Positions 32,692 through 45,515 are shown, counted from the stretch's first letter. The stretch: 64,000 nt of DNA from Laguncularia racemosa (GCA_037954665.1 JBBMOL010000279.1:620001-684000), one strand, 5' to 3'. Notes: generated from the sequence alone by a model not told the origin. A program made the numbers and translations.

Positions 32692-34604
32692 TGATGGGAA
32701 TCTACCTGATGTGCCTAAACACACTTAAAAGAACATCCAAAAGACTTAAGAAAAACTATCTCAAGTCAAGGAAAAATTGGATCCAAAAATGGCACTTTTC
32801 AATTGAACCCTAATGATGAAATGATGAAATTCAAACAACCAATGATATAATTAGAATACCACAATGAAAATGCCTTCTAACAACACTTTAATTTCATGTA
32901 ATCCACGCAAATGAATCCTCAATTTGACAAAGAAAAACCGTAACAAAACAATCCCTTTTCCAATAATGAAGAACACGTTATCAAGGAAATCCTCAAAGAT
33001 GAATCGGATCAATTTGATAATTCTTTCAAATAAGCATAAGAATTTGTGAATAACAACAAGTAATTCTGACCAAGAACTATCTCAATTCAACCCTAGATAT
33101 GACACACTAGAGAAGAAAAGAAATCACAACAAAATAAAATTGATATAACTCACAATTTCAAGATGTTACACTCGCCACAATTTCAACTCTTGGTATTGAA
33201 ATTGATAAGAGTTTGGAACCAAGGTATGAACCCTAATTCTCACGTGAAAGGAGGTGTTTAATTTGCAAAATGATAAGCCCCTCAAACCCTCTCTTAAGCA
33301 AGTATTTATACTTGCTACTCCTAGGGTTAAAAAGTGCTCAAAATTACAAGTTTGCCACTTTTAAGGTGGCTAACCCTAAATGAAAGTTACAAAGAAATAA
33401 AAGTGTCCCAAAACCAAAATACAACCAAAATAGTTCAATAAACATTTATAAGATACAAAATAACATAAATCTTCATGATCCAATGCCTCAGAATAGAGAA
33501 CAATCGCAGCGGGCCTTTGATTGTTACCCAGAAAAATGTTCTGTGTCCAACTGAAGTTGTAGGACATTTTGGCATCCCATGGAGATATATAATTGTACTT
33601 GCAAGATTATTCTCAAAGTTTATTAGAAACAAAGACATAAGATAAAATATGAGCAATTTGGTTAATCATCCAAATTGGGTTCTGAAGAGGTTGATAGTGC
33701 CAGAATTTTTCCCATCACTACCTTGTGGTCCCAACAGTAGGGGAACCTGATTTGGATGTACGATATAAGACATCTACATATGTTCATTTTTCTTTACCTA
33801 ATAATTTATTGGTTTTTGCACTATAGCAAGTACATTGATAAGTCTTTATGGGATGACTAAATAACATACACTGATGATCAAATTGGGGACATCCTTGGAA
33901 TCAAATCCAACAGTCTGCAATGTGCTCAATTTACTTGAAGACCTAGCCATTTAAAGACCATCTTTTATACTTATATGTTCATTATTGAACCGGCCACTTT
34001 TACTCATTTTTGGGAGTTATGATTTGTTTGTATTTTGTTGTTAAAACCGACCACTTAGTGGCATATGTGTAGTTTTTTGAACATTTTAACCCTAATTGGA
34101 GTAAGTATAAATACTTGGTAACTAGGGTTTGTAGGGGACCTTTGAAAATTTGAGAAAGAAAAACACTTTTGCAGTAAGGAGAGTCCTTGCATGCAAATCA
34201 CATCTCTTATCAATTTCATATGTGGAATTGTGGTGAGATTAGCTTAAGATATTTGTGAATAATATCAATTTTCTTAAGTTGATTCTAATTATTACTAGTG
34301 TGTTATATCTAGTGAGTAATTGGATTTGTTCTTATTGTGTTCATATTTCACGCCAACTAAGGTTCTATATCCAATCTAAGGTTTACGCCATTTTAGTTGG
34401 AAATTAGACTCTATTGTGCTGCTCATTCGATTTGTTTTAGTAGTACAATTGATTTTCATTGTAAAAACCATGATCAATCAAAAGGGGTTCTTGCAATTTA
34501 GGGTTCATGTGGAAATGGACTTACACCATTTTATGATTAAGTATTTAATGGATTATCCAATTAACATTTATGTGATTACTATTAGATTTTTTTTAAGCAC
34601 ATCA
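32692..34604 (+). repeat. GP2 3' LTR, interrupted by solo LTR b
   Basis: The first 15 bases (TGATGGGAATCTACC, 32692-32706) precede the insertion. The rest, 33723-34604, follows it, beginning TTGTGGTCCCAACAG. The rejoined length is 897 bp, equal to the 5' copy. Confidence 0.88.
32707..33717 (-). repeat. Solo LTR b in GP2 3' LTR
   Basis: A 1,011-bp LTR (plus strand TGATGTGCCT to CCCATCA) with perfect target duplications CTACC at 32702-32706 and 33718-33722. On the minus strand its second half (TATAAATA at about 33304, U5 ending GTTTAGGCACATCA) is clearly PRX-like. Its first 270 bases (33440-33717) match no other LTR here, so U3 is distinct. Overlapping short frames in that U3 (63 and 73 codons) could be a captured fragment but I recognise no protein. 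Confidence 0.85.
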
Positions 34605-35111
34605 CTGTTGGCCTCATTCCCGATTCCACCATTAACACTGTTGTTTGACATACTCAATAGAAATTGCAATCTTAGCACAGAATTCACAAGTCACAATCAT
34701 AAACTACAACAATCCCCAATCGACATAATCCCAATTACAACCTCCGTTCGATCTTCAGCTCAAAACCCAGCACAACTATAATACAACAAGGATACACAAC
34801 AACAACCATAGTAACCAACCCTAATTCTACTCATCAATCTAACAATAGAATCCACAACCCATGACAATAGTATCACATAACCCACAATAACAACAACGAA
34901 GAAAAACCCTAATTTCAATTAGATATGAATTCCATGAACAAACCTAAATTAAATTGCACGATAATAACATAACCCAATTTGACAAACTACGTACAACACC
35001 AATTCAATAACAATCTACAACAACACAAATTTTACAACATAAACCTTAATTTCTAAATTAGAAATCAACAGTCACAATCCACTTTCTCAACTTAAGCTAT
35101 GATACTAAAGA
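34605..35111 (-). other. GP1 gag start, leader and primer-binding site
   Basis: On the minus strand ATG at 34651 opens MSNNSVNGGIGNEANS, colinear with the GP2 gag start and cut by GP2 at 34605. The leader (35095-34652) is only about 450 bases and is A/C-rich on the plus strand. The primer site next to the LTR is TAGTATCATAGC (35107-35096), a degenerate initiator-Met match. Confidence 0.75.
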
Positions 35112-36000
35112 TGGTATGGAAACAATGATTATATAATCGGATATTCGCTCTAACACCAAAAGATGATACAATATAAGCAATGATATAATGATAGGAATCA
35201 AAATCTTATAAGACCTATCATTAGGGCAATAGCTAAAGGATTTCAAATATTGGCAATGAGGGTCCCCTTTGAGCAAATCGACCCTAGAATTATTTATATA
35301 CTAACCTCTTTTCTATTGCTCTTGTATTATGTATTCCAATAGGCACACTTATCAAGCTTCATAAGGCGATGGACAAACTCATTGAGACTCAACTTATGGG
35401 TTATCCATGGACCAACCTAAACTGACGATAAGCTAGGTCGACGAATCCTGTTGAGGAGCTAGGATGTTGAAGGCTATTTTTATTTATTTGTTATTTTCTT
35501 GGAACCATTTATTTTTTAAGTTTTTGGGACATTTTATTTGGGTTATATTTTGTGTTTTAGGACCGGCCACCCTTTAGTGGCATGGTTGTAATTTTTTAGT
35601 CATTTTAACCCTAAAGGGAGCAAGTATAAATACTTGCTTAAGTAGGGTTTTGAGGAGATTAGACTTGAAATTTACAGCAAACATTTTCATCAGAGATTAG
35701 GGGTTTCCTAAGATTTCATAGGACTTTTATCAATTTCAATCCAATTGGAATTGTGGTAAGTTGCAACCTAGTGAATTGTGAGTTATATCAATTCCCTAAG
35801 TTGATTTCCTTTTCATCACTAGTGTGTAATATCTAAGGTTGATTAGGTTGGTTCTTATTGATCTGATTTTGGCATCACTTGTGATCCAAAAACCTTTCAT
35901 GTAATGTTGTCTAATTTATTAGTTTTATCTCTTGATATTGCCTTCAATTTTATCTTATATTGTTTTGCGTGGAATTCCATTATGTTAAGGAGGGGTTCAC

Positions 36001-37436
36001 TGATAGAGCCATTTTATACTAAATCTTTATAGTATGAATTGTGTTAATTTATTAATGATTTTATAGAAATCATAAGGAAATGGTACTTAATCTTATTATG
36101 GGGATAAATCAGGCTTAATGGAGTCAAGAGTGCTAATTCAAGTGATTTAGAGAAGTCATTTACAATCTGGATCAAAGACAAGGATCTACATCGACCAGAG
36201 GGAGGCACGGCTGTGATCTAGCCGTGGTGGAAGCGGTGCCATACACTGAATAAGGATGAGAAATTGTGGAACATCGACCAGAGGAAGGCATGGTTTGAGA
36301 CCTGGCCGTGGTGGAAACCATGGCATACACTGAACAAAGATAATGATATGTGAACTATCAATAGAGGAAGGTACGGTTCGAAATCTGGCCGTGTTGGTGG
36401 GCGTGCCAGGCGGACGATTATTCCCTTCTCGAGATTTACTTGAAAAAGGAAAGATATATTTGTATCATGCTAGCTAAAGATCCTCTGCCATTCCCTTAAC
36501 AATATAAATAGAACCAACCCTAGAGGAGAGAGGGGGATTACTTTTTTGGGATAGGAAGGAAGAAGGAGAGGCAGAGCAAGGGATACTGGCAACAAAGACT
36601 TTTTCATGTTTTCTCTTTTAACTTTCGTTTTGAGGATGAACATGTGTAGCTAAGCAAATCTTCTAGTCAAAGGATCATTGAAGTTTAATTCTTCACGGAT
36701 TGTGAGATCTAATTGAGTTACTTTTATTCTACTCTTTGTTTTCGGATATTTATATATCTTCTAGAAGTTTTGTCAATATTATCTTTGTTGATTGGTATGA
36801 ATTAGAGCTCTTCTACTCAATTAGAAAGTTAATATATTGTCAACTAGTACGTCAAATCCGTAATTGTTTGATAGTTCTAGTTTCGGTGACACAATAACAT
36901 GTTTGATTATAAAATAAATAGTCAAATTCATGTTATGGAGATATATGATCTTGTTTAAATAGGTTATCTTATAATCTATTGGCATGAATTGGTAGTCTCT
37001 CTTGTTTGTAATGCTATTGATAGATTAAATCCTAAGAGCTTGTTTAGGGTTGTCTAATCAATAAGAGAAATAATCGAAGAGCATGTTTTGATTATCAAGA
37101 AAGTAAGGAGAGATAGGTTATTAAAGCTTATTAATAACCATAACCAGTTTATCTTGGATAAAGGATAGAAAATATTTGCATCGATGATCAATTCCTAGAA
37201 TTAAACTATCTTGATTCCTTTGGCTAGGCTTTTATCATTATTCAAATTTTATTATCTGATTTCAGTATTATTTTGATTCACAAACAAAATCCCCCATTCT
37301 TCTTTTCCTCTCTATTCTCTTTTAATAGAAATATATTTAACCAATCCCCGTGGATACGACTCTACTCACTACTATATACAAATCATATAATTGTCTAGGA
37401 GTAGGTTTTTATTTTTGTTGGATTCGACACCCATCA
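36001..37436 (+). repeat. Ath-2 5' LTR
   Basis: TGATAGAGCC to GACACCCATCA. It has two to three CACGGC/GCCGTG units near 36200-36410; the 3' copy has one more block of about 110 bases. TATAAATAGAACC lies at about 36505. Confidence 0.92.
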
Positions 37437-37441
37437 AATTT

Positions 37442-37459
37442 TGGCACCGTTGCCGGGGA
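37442..37459 (+). other. Ath-2 primer-binding site (tRNA-Asp)
   Basis: TGGCACCGTTGCCGGGGA, complementary to the tRNA-Asp 3' end with one mismatch, six bases after the LTR. Confidence 0.88.
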
Positions 37460-37487
37460 TTGGTGCCAACTTTATTTCTATTCTTGT

Positions 37488-40088
37488 ACGACTCGTTCTT
37501 CTCATACAGGTGAACTCACTTATAATCCTGAGATTGAGAAGACTTTTAAGAGACAGCGAAGAGAAGCTAGGCTGCGTAAAAAAGAAACCGTATCATCTTC
37601 ATCCCCTGGACTGAACTTGGCATCGGATTTGTCTGATTCATCGATTGATTCTGAAAAAGAAGAAGATATGGCAAATCCTGAAAGAACATTAAGAGAATTG
37701 TCTGCACCAGATGTGAATCAACAACTACTTTGTATTCAATATCCTGAATTGGCTGTTGAGTTTGAGTTGAAATCCGGTTTGATACATCTACTACCCACCT
37801 TTCATGGTCTTAAGAATGAAGATCCTCACAAACATTTGAAAGAGTTTCATATAGTGTGTTCTAGCATGAGGCCGCAAGGAATATCCGACGATCAAATCAA
37901 GTTACGTGCTTTTCCATTTTCTTTAAGTACTAGAGCTAAAGATTGGTTGTTTTATTTGCCTCCAGGTTCTATAACCACTTGGACAGATATGGTGAGGCTC
38001 TTCTTGGACAAATTTTTCCCTGCGTCTAGAGACGCTGGTATAAGAAGAGAGATTTGTGGTATCAAACAGAGGGATACCGAGACTCTTCATGAGTATTGGG
38101 AGAGGTTCAAGCAACTTTGTGTAAGCTGTCCACAACATGGGATATCTGAACAACTTCTCTTTCAATACTTCTATGAAGGTCTGCTTCTAATGGAGAGGAA
38201 AATGATGGATGCTGCTAGTGGAGGCGCCATAGTGAATAAAACCCCTGGTCAAGCTAGGGAATTGATCTCCATTATGGCTGCTAATTCGCAACAATTTGGG
38301 TATAGGCATGATTCATCTTCAAGGAAGGTAAATGAGGTAAGTGTTTCTAACCTTGAACATCAAATTTCTAACCTAACCTCCCTTGTATAGCAGATAGCTC
38401 TTGGAAATACACAGCAGGTGAAGACTTGTGGAATTTGTGCTGCTCCTAATCATCCTACCGATATGTGTCCCACATTGCAAGATGACAATCATGAGCATGC
38501 CAATGCTGTAGGAGGATTCCCAGGACAGCCACAAAGGAAATATGATCCCTACTCGAATACTTATAATCCTGGATGGAGGGATCATCTTAACTTCAGATAT
38601 GGTAATAAACCGCAAAATTTCCAACAATTCCAACCTAAGCCATCAAACCAAGTCCCACAAGCTCCTTCCACTTCAGGTATGTCTCTTGAGGAAATTGTTA
38701 AATCACTTGCTGTTAATACAAAACAATTTCAGGATGAGACAAAGCAGAGCATTCAAAACTTGGAGAACCAGGTAGGCCAACTTGCTTCTTCTATAAACAG
38801 GTTAGAAACGCAAGGTAAGTTACCCTCTCAGACTATCACAAATCCAAAGCAAAGCGCTAATGTAATTACGTTGAGAAGTAGAACGAAATTGCAGGGATCA
38901 AATGAGAAAGGACACCGATCTAATCTTGAGGAAGAGACTGAGAAGGAGACTGCAACTCCGAGCCAGCAGAACAACCAAACCAGAGGATCCCTCGTTGAAC
39001 CACCAAAGGTCATGATAACAGCACCTCCTTTCCCTTCTAGATTAGCGAAACCCAAGAATGAAGCTGAAGAAAAAGAGATTCTTGAAACTTTTCGCAAAGT
39101 TGAGGTAAATATTCCTTTGCTGGATGCAATTAAACAAGTACCTCGTTATGCTAAATTTCTCAAAGAATTGTGCACTAACAAAAGAAAGCTGAAAGGTAAT
39201 GAAAAGATTAGTGTGGGTGAGAATGTTTCAGCTATTCTTCAGAAGAAGCTTCCTCCTAAATGTAAGGATCCAGGTATGTTTACTATTCCTTGCAAAATAG
39301 GTAATCTTGGAATCGCTAAAGCTATGTGTGATTTAGGAGCTTCAATCAATGTTATGCCTTTGTCTGTTTATCAATGTTTGAATGTTGGTCCCTTGAAGGA
39401 AACAGGTGTTATTGTTCAACTTGCTGATAGGTCCAATGTTTATCTTGAGGGAGTTCTAGAAGATGTTTTAGTACAAGTTAATGGGTTGGTTTTCCCTACA
39501 GATTTTTATGTGCTTGACATGGAGAGTGATGATTCTCGTAATTCATCAATGATATTATTAGGGAGACCATTTCTTAAGACATCCAGAACGAAAATTGATG
39601 TACATGACGGTAACCTCACTATGGAATTTGATGGTGAAGTGATTAAATTTAACATCTATGATGCTATGAAATATCCTAGTGATATATCCCCTGTTTTTGT
39701 TGTGGATGTTATTGACCCATTAACACAGGTTACATTTGACTTGATAGACAATGATGAGTTGAAAATTGTACTTAATAGGAGTCTTACTATTAATGCATTG
39801 AAAACTCTTAAGGAGAAGCTCGTAATATCCTCTGATTTGCAGGACATGATTCAGGAGTTGGAATCGTTAAAACCTATCAGGTATGATTTGTCCTACATTA
39901 ATTTACCCCCTTCTAACACAAGACTTCTTCCCTCTATTGTGCAGGCACCAAAGCTGGAATTAAAACCCTTACCCGAATATCTAAAGTACATTTTCTTAGG
40001 AGAGAATGAGACTCTTGCTGTGATAGTCTCTAATAAACTAAGTACTTTAGAAGAAGAAAAGTTGATTCGGGTGTTAAAGAGAGTATAA
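37488..40088 (+). pseudogene. Ath-2 gag-protease
   Basis: The frame begins at the codon homologous to the Ath-1 ATG, but it is ACG here (TRSSHTGELTYNPEIEKTF). The gag core: PHKHLKEFHIVCSSMRPQGI, LPPGSITTWTDMVRLFLDKF, LHEYWERFKQLCVSCPQHGI. A TAG at 38388-38390 replaces the Gln codon kept in Ath-1. Then CGICAAPNHPTDMC, a Q-rich coiled region, and the retropepsin CDLGASINVMPLS with MILLGRPFLKTSRTKID. The connector to RT (KPLPEYLKYIFLGENETLAV) ends at a one-base frameshift near 40080. About 867 codons. Without the stop, the shift and the lost ATG this was a normal Athila gag-pol start. Confidence 0.92.
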
Positions 40089-40143
40089 AGAAGCCATTGG
40101 ATGGTCCATAGGTGATATCAAAGGACTAAGCCCCTCCACATGC

Positions 40144-41832
40144 ATGCACAAGATATTAATGGAAGATAACTGCAAACCTTCAAAGGAAGTTCAGCGTCGT
40201 TTGAACCCACCTATGATGGATGTAGTTAAGAAAGAAATCTTGAAATTGCTTGATGCAGGTATGATCTATCCAATTTCCGATAGCAAATGGGTAAGTCCAA
40301 TTCAAGTTGTTCCAAAGAAAACGGGCTTAACTGTGATTGAAAACTCTGATGGTGAGTTAATTCCTACTCGGGTTCAAAATGGATGGAGGGTTTGTGTTGA
40401 TTACAGGAAGTTGAATGCGTCAACTAGAAAAGATCACTTCCCTCTTCCTTTTCTTGATCAGATGCTTGAACGTTTGGCTGGCCATTCTCACTATTGTTGT
40501 CTTGATGGTTATTCAGGTTTTCATCAAATTCCAGTGGCATTGGAAGATCAAGAGAAGACTACTTTCACATGTCCATTCGGTACTTTTGCATATCGAAGGA
40601 TGCCTTTTGGGCTTTGCAATGGCCCAGCCACATTCCAAAGGTGTATGGTTTGTATATTTTCAGATTATGTGGAGAATATCATAGAGGTTTTCATGGATGA
40701 CTTTACTGTCTATGGTAACTCTTTTGATTCATATTTGACTAACCTTACAAAAGTGCTTCAAAGATGTATAGATAAGAATCTTGTGTTGAACTATGAAAAA
40801 TGTCACTTTATGGTTGAACAGAGTCTAATTCTAGGTCATATTGTATCTTCTAAGGGACTTGAAGTCGATAAAGCTAAAGTAGAATTGATTAAATCTCTTC
40901 CTTACCCTGTGAGTGTACGGGAAATTCGCTCTTTTCTTGGGAGTGCAGGATTCTATCGATGCTTCATCAAGGATTTTTCCAAGATTACTCAACCCCTATG
41001 CAGATTGCTGCAAAAAGAAGTGACATTTGAGTTCGATGAGGCCTGCAAGCACGCTTTTGACACATTGAGGGATAAGTTAACTTCTGCTCCAATCATCCAA
41101 CCACTTGACTTGAACCTTCCCTTTGAAATTATGTGTGATGCGAGCAATTATGCAGTTGGAGCCGTTCTTGGCCAAAGAGTTGGAAGAGCTTCTCATGTCA
41201 TTTATTACGCTTCCAGAACATTGGATAGTGCTCAATGCAATTATTCCACAACGGAAAAAGAACTCTTGGCTATTGTTTTTGCATTAGAAAAATTCAGATC
41301 ATATTTACTTGGTACCAAGGTAATTGTTTACTCTGATCATGCAACTCTCAAATACCTGCTCGCGAAGAAGGAGGCAAAACCAAGATTTATTCGATGGATA
41401 CTCTTATTACAAGAGTTTGATCTAGAAATACGCGATAGGAAAGGCTCTGAAAACTTAGTTGCCGACCACCTCAGTAGAATACTTATTAGTGAAGGGTCAA
41501 TACCAATACAAGATGATTTTCCAGATGAGCATCTCTTTTCTATTCAAAAGATAATTCCGTGGTATGCTGATATTGTCAACTATTTGGTTACTAAGACATT
41601 ACCAAGTGATTTGTCTAGAGCTCAAAAAGATAAAATTAAAAGTGATGCTAAGTACTATGTATGGGATGATCTATATTTGTGGAAACATTGTGCTGATCAA
41701 ATCATTAGAAGGTGTATTTCTCAAGACGATATTCCTTTTGTCTTGCAATTTTGTCACTTATATGCATGTGGTGGACATTTTGGCCCTAAGAGGACAGCTC
41801 AAAAGGTTCGGGACACCAAAGGCTCTTATTAG
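40144..41832 (+). pseudogene. Ath-2 reverse transcriptase, RNase H, integrase finger
   Basis: 562 open codons in the pol frame. RT: RVCVDYRKLNASTRKDHFPL, HYCCLDGYSGFHQIPV, MPFGLCNGPATFQRC and FMDDFTVY; catalytic aspartates are present. RNase H: MCDASNYAVGAVLGQ, STTEKELLAIVFALEKFRS, YSDHATLKYL and ENLVADHLSRI. Then the connector and the start of the integrase HHCC finger (HLYACGGHFGPKRTAQKV). The frame then falls out at the deletion near 41810 and ends DTKGSY. The frame upstream of 40144 (GDIKGLSPSTCMHK) is continuous with it, so the ATG at 40144 is only internal. Confidence 0.93.
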
Positions 41833-42547
41833 TGATCGTGGCACACACTTTTGTAATAGAGTAGTGAAAACTCTACTTAAGAAGTACAAGGTCACTCATT
41901 GCACTTCCACCGCATACTACCCTCAAACCAATGGATTGGCAGAAGTTTCAAATTGAGAAATCAAGTCTATTCTGGAAAAAACTGTCAATCCAAGTAGGAA
42001 GGATTGGAGCACAAGACTTGAAGATGCATTATGGGCCTACCGGACAGCTTACAAGACCCCTATAGGTATGTCTCCTTACCGTTTGATATTTGGCAAACCG
42101 TATCATCTCCCTGTGGAGTTGGAACATAGGGTGAACTGGGCTGTAAAACAATGTAACATGCAAATGGATGAGGTTGGTGAGCACAGAAAACTTCAATTAC
42201 AAGAACTTGAGGAAATTCTAAGAGAAGCTTATGAGAGTACTAAAATCTACAAGGAAAAAACAAAGGATTTTCATGATCAAATGATTTCCCGAAAGAATTT
42301 TTTTGTAGGTCAAAAAGTATTACTTTATCATTCTCGATTGAAGTTGTTTTCTGGAAAACTACGATCACGGTGGGTTGGTCCTTTTGTTATCACTAACATA
42401 TTTTCACATGGTACAGTTGAGATCGCAAGTCTTGAAACTGGTAAGAACTTCAAAGTCAATGGTCATCGCTTGAAACCTTTTTATGAAGGATTTCAATTAT
42501 GTAATATTGAAGAAACCAGTTTAACTTACCCCGAGTATTGTGATTAA
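41813..42547 (+). pseudogene. Ath-2 integrase core remainder and C-terminus
   Basis: In a different frame from RT: FGTPKALISDRGTHFCNRVV, YYPQTNGLAEVSN, then TGA (41954-41956) where CGA is expected, then EIKSILEKTVNPSRKDWS. From 42068 an open stretch reads MSPYRLIFGKPYHLPVELEH to SRWVGPFVITNIFSHGTVEI. The second D and the E of the DDE triad are present. The CC half of the zinc finger and the first D are missing through the deletion. The element could not integrate by itself in this form. Confidence 0.9.
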
Positions 42548-43968
42548 TTACAGGAATGTCTAGCCAAAGTCGTTAAAGAAAGGCGCTTCATGGGAGGCAA
42601 CCCATATCAATTTATTTTATTTTAGTTTTGTTTTGATTTTTTTTTTATTAGCTGTAGCAAGGGTATATATCATCGGATGACACTCTCTAGTGCTTAAGGG
42701 GAGAACTCCAATTACTCTACACTTTATATTAAGGAAGTACCAGTATTCCTTTGCTCTTATTCTCTAATGTTCCTTATGTTGTTAATTCCTCTTTAATTGT
42801 ACTGAAGTAGGAACAGTGCGGACACTGTTCAAACTAAGTGTGGGGGAGAGGATAATAAAATATAGAGAATAGAGAATTGACTCATACTTTGAATGTTTGT
42901 CCTTAAGAAATTTTAAGCCAAATTTTTCAAAATTTTCATGAAATCTGGAGATTGTACTAAATGTTGTAATAAGCATCTACAAATGTGAAATTGACTTGTT
43001 CAAGTGTTTTACTCACCTACTGCTGTGATTAGAATACTTAGTTAAAATTAAGTAGTGAAATCTCTAAGAAACAAATTTACCTTGTATTTAGCTTTAGAAT
43101 TGGAAGTTTAAGAGTAAGTCTAGTTCTTAAGTGAAAAATAAACAAGTTTACTTCTAGGTTATATTAGTTACTGTATACTCTTTGAAGTTGTTTTTGAAAC
43201 AATGATAACACTTAGTGAAAGATGTTGAAGAAACTTTTTTCTTAGTAACCCTTTAAACCGGATAACTATTATTACTCTAAAAAAAAAAAAAAAAAGAATC
43301 AAGCATAGCCATTACTCCAATGATTCAAATAATTATTGAGTTAAGAGTATTCGAACTTGAATGTTAGAGTGAGGAAGAGTCTGTAGGGGTATCTGAAAAC
43401 CCGGTCACTTGAGTGACGAGCTCAGGATGTTGCCGACTCAATGAACTCACTATAACAATAAGGGCAGAAAAGGCGAAAGTTCATGAAAAGAAGCAGGCAA
43501 AAACCCGTCAAAATAGATGCTTGATTAAATCAAAAGAACATGAATGTAAAAATTCATTGAATGAAATAAGACTTATAATAAAAAGGGAGAAAATCTAGGG
43601 AAAGAGTAGATACTATATGCTTTTACTTTGTGTTGCAAAGATTATATACTTGCTAATATTCAATGAAGTTTAATTGGGTGTTTTTCCTTATTGAATTAAG
43701 TATTTACTTTTGGAATAAAAGTTCTTTTGCTAAACATGAGGATTAAAGTTTGTTTTGTTTAGATTAGCTATTAAATTTTTTCTATGGTAATTTAATCACA
43801 GGAAACCAGTTTGGTTGGAACAGTAGACATTAAAATTACAAGTCATGAATTATAAAAGAATAGATGCTTGAAATGATGAAAAGAAATTTCGTATAATCTA
43901 TGACGGATTTCTCAATTGATTTGATTCAATTGCTTGAGGACAAGCAAGGGTTTAAGTGTGGGGGAATT
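42548..43968 (+). other. Ath-2 3' untranslated region and polypurine tract
   Basis: 1.42 kb, colinear with Ath-1. It contains a GTGTGGGGGAGAG tract at about 42839, an A tract near 43280, and the conserved 61-codon frame at 43413-43598 (SSGCCRLNELTITIRAEKAK). The final tract AAGTGTGGGGGAATT ends at 43968. Confidence 0.75.
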
Positions 43969-45515
43969 TGATAGAGCCATTTTATACTAAATTTTTATAG
44001 TATGAATTGTGTTAATTTATTAATGATTTTATAGAAATCATAAGGAAATGGTACTTAATCTTATTATGGTTATAAATCAGGCTTAATGGAGTCAAGAGTG
44101 CTAATTCAAGTGATTTAGAGAAGTCATTTAAAATTTGGATCAAAGACAAAGATCTACATCGACCAGAGGGAGGTACGGCTTGTGACCTAGCCGTGGTGGA
44201 AGCGATGCCATACACTGAACAAGAAGGAGGAAATGTGGATTATCAACAGAGAGACGCACGGCTTGTGATCTAGCCGTGGTGGAAGCCGTGGTAGAAGCCG
44301 TGCCATACACTGAATAAGGATGAGAAATTGTGGAACATCGACCAGAGGAAGGCACGGTTTGAGACCTGACCGTGGTGGAAACCGTGGCATACACTGAACA
44401 AGGATAATGATATTTGAACTATCAACAGAGGATGGCACGGTTCGAAATCTGGCCGTGTTGGTGGGCGTGCTAGGCGAACGATTATTCCCTTCTCGAGATT
44501 TACTTGAAAAAGGAAGGATATATTCGTATCTTGCTAGCTAAAGATCCTCTGCCATTCCCTTAACAATATAAATAGAACCAACCCTAGAGGAGAGAGGGGG
44601 ATTACTTTTTTGGGGCAGGAAGGAAGAAGGAGAGGCAGAGCAAGGGACACCGGTAACAAAGACTTTTTCATGTTTTCTCTTTTAACTTTCATTTTGAGGA
44701 TGAACATGTGTAGCTAAGCAAATCTTCTAGCCAAAGGATCATTGAAGTTTAATTCTTCACGAATTGTGAGATCTAATTGAGTTACTTTTATTCTACTCTT
44801 TGTTTTCGGATATTTATATATCTTCTGGAAGTTTTGTCAATATTATCTTTGTTGATTGGTATGAATTAGAGCTCTTCTACTCAATTAGCAAGTTAATATA
44901 TTGTCAACTAGTACGTCAAATCCGTAATTGTTTGATAGTTGTAGTTTCGGTAACACAATAACATGTTTGATTATAAAATAAATAGTCAAATTCATGTTAT
45001 GGAGATATATGATCTTGTTTAAATAGGTTATCTTATAATCTATTGGCATGAATTGGTAGTCTCTCTTGTTTGTAATGCTATTGGTAGATTAAATCCTAAG
45101 AGCTTGTTTAGGGTTGTCTAATCAATAAGAGAAATAATCGAAGAGCATGTTTTGATTATCAAGAAAGTAAGGAGAGATAGGTTATTAGAGCTTGTTAATA
45201 ACCATAACCAGTTTATCTTGGATAAAGGATAGAAAATATTTGCATCGATGATCAATTCCTATAATTAAACTATCTTGATTCCTTTGGCTAGGCTTTTATC
45301 ATTATTCAAATTTTATTATCTGATTTTAGTATTATTTTGATTCACAAACAAAATCCCCCATTCTTCTTTTCCTCTCTATTCTCTTTTAATAGGAATATAT
45401 TTAACCAATCTCTGTGGATACGACTCTACTCACTACTATATACAAATCATATAATTGTCTAGAAGTAAGTTTTTATTTTTGTTGGATTCGATACCCTTGG
45501 ATTCGACACCCATCA
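43969..45515 (+). repeat. Ath-2 3' LTR
   Basis: 111 bp longer than the 5' copy, mostly through an extra CACGGCTTGTGATCTAGCCG-type unit at about 44220-44320. It also has a 16-base tandem repeat of TTGGATTCGAYACCC at 45483-45513, just before the LTR end. Confidence 0.9.

Larger units (their letters stand above)
21702..34604 (+). mobile_element. GP2: gag-protease LTR retrotransposon, non-autonomous
   Basis: A plus-strand element inserted head-on into the GP1 gag. Flanks are TTGTT (21697-21701) and CTGTT (34605-34609), one mismatch. Each LTR is 897 bp once solo LTR b is removed from the 3' copy. The interior holds leader, gag, CCHC knuckle, protease and a short tail ending NLLEARGDD at the polypurine tract. 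No reverse transcriptase or integrase is present. It is interrupted in gag by Ath-1. It is a relative of GP1 (similar gag, same layout) on the opposite strand. Confidence 0.88.
36001..45515 (+). mobile_element. Ath-2: Athila-type Ty3/gypsy element with pol
   Basis: A 9,515-bp element with perfect target duplications TTCAC (35996-36000 and 45516-45520). LTRs are 1,436 and 1,547 bp, with a tRNA-Asp primer site and polypurine tract. It encodes gag-protease and polymerase originally in one frame. It is disabled by a lost gag start codon (ACG), one stop in gag, one frameshift before RT, and a deletion in integrase of about 300 bases by comparison with the usual spacing of the family. No envelope-like frame is seen. 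It is the probable type of helper for Ath-1. Confidence 0.93.

Noticed and set aside
42548..43968. Envelope-like gene of Athila
   Set aside because: No long frame, signal peptide or membrane segment between integrase and the 3' LTR in either Athila element.
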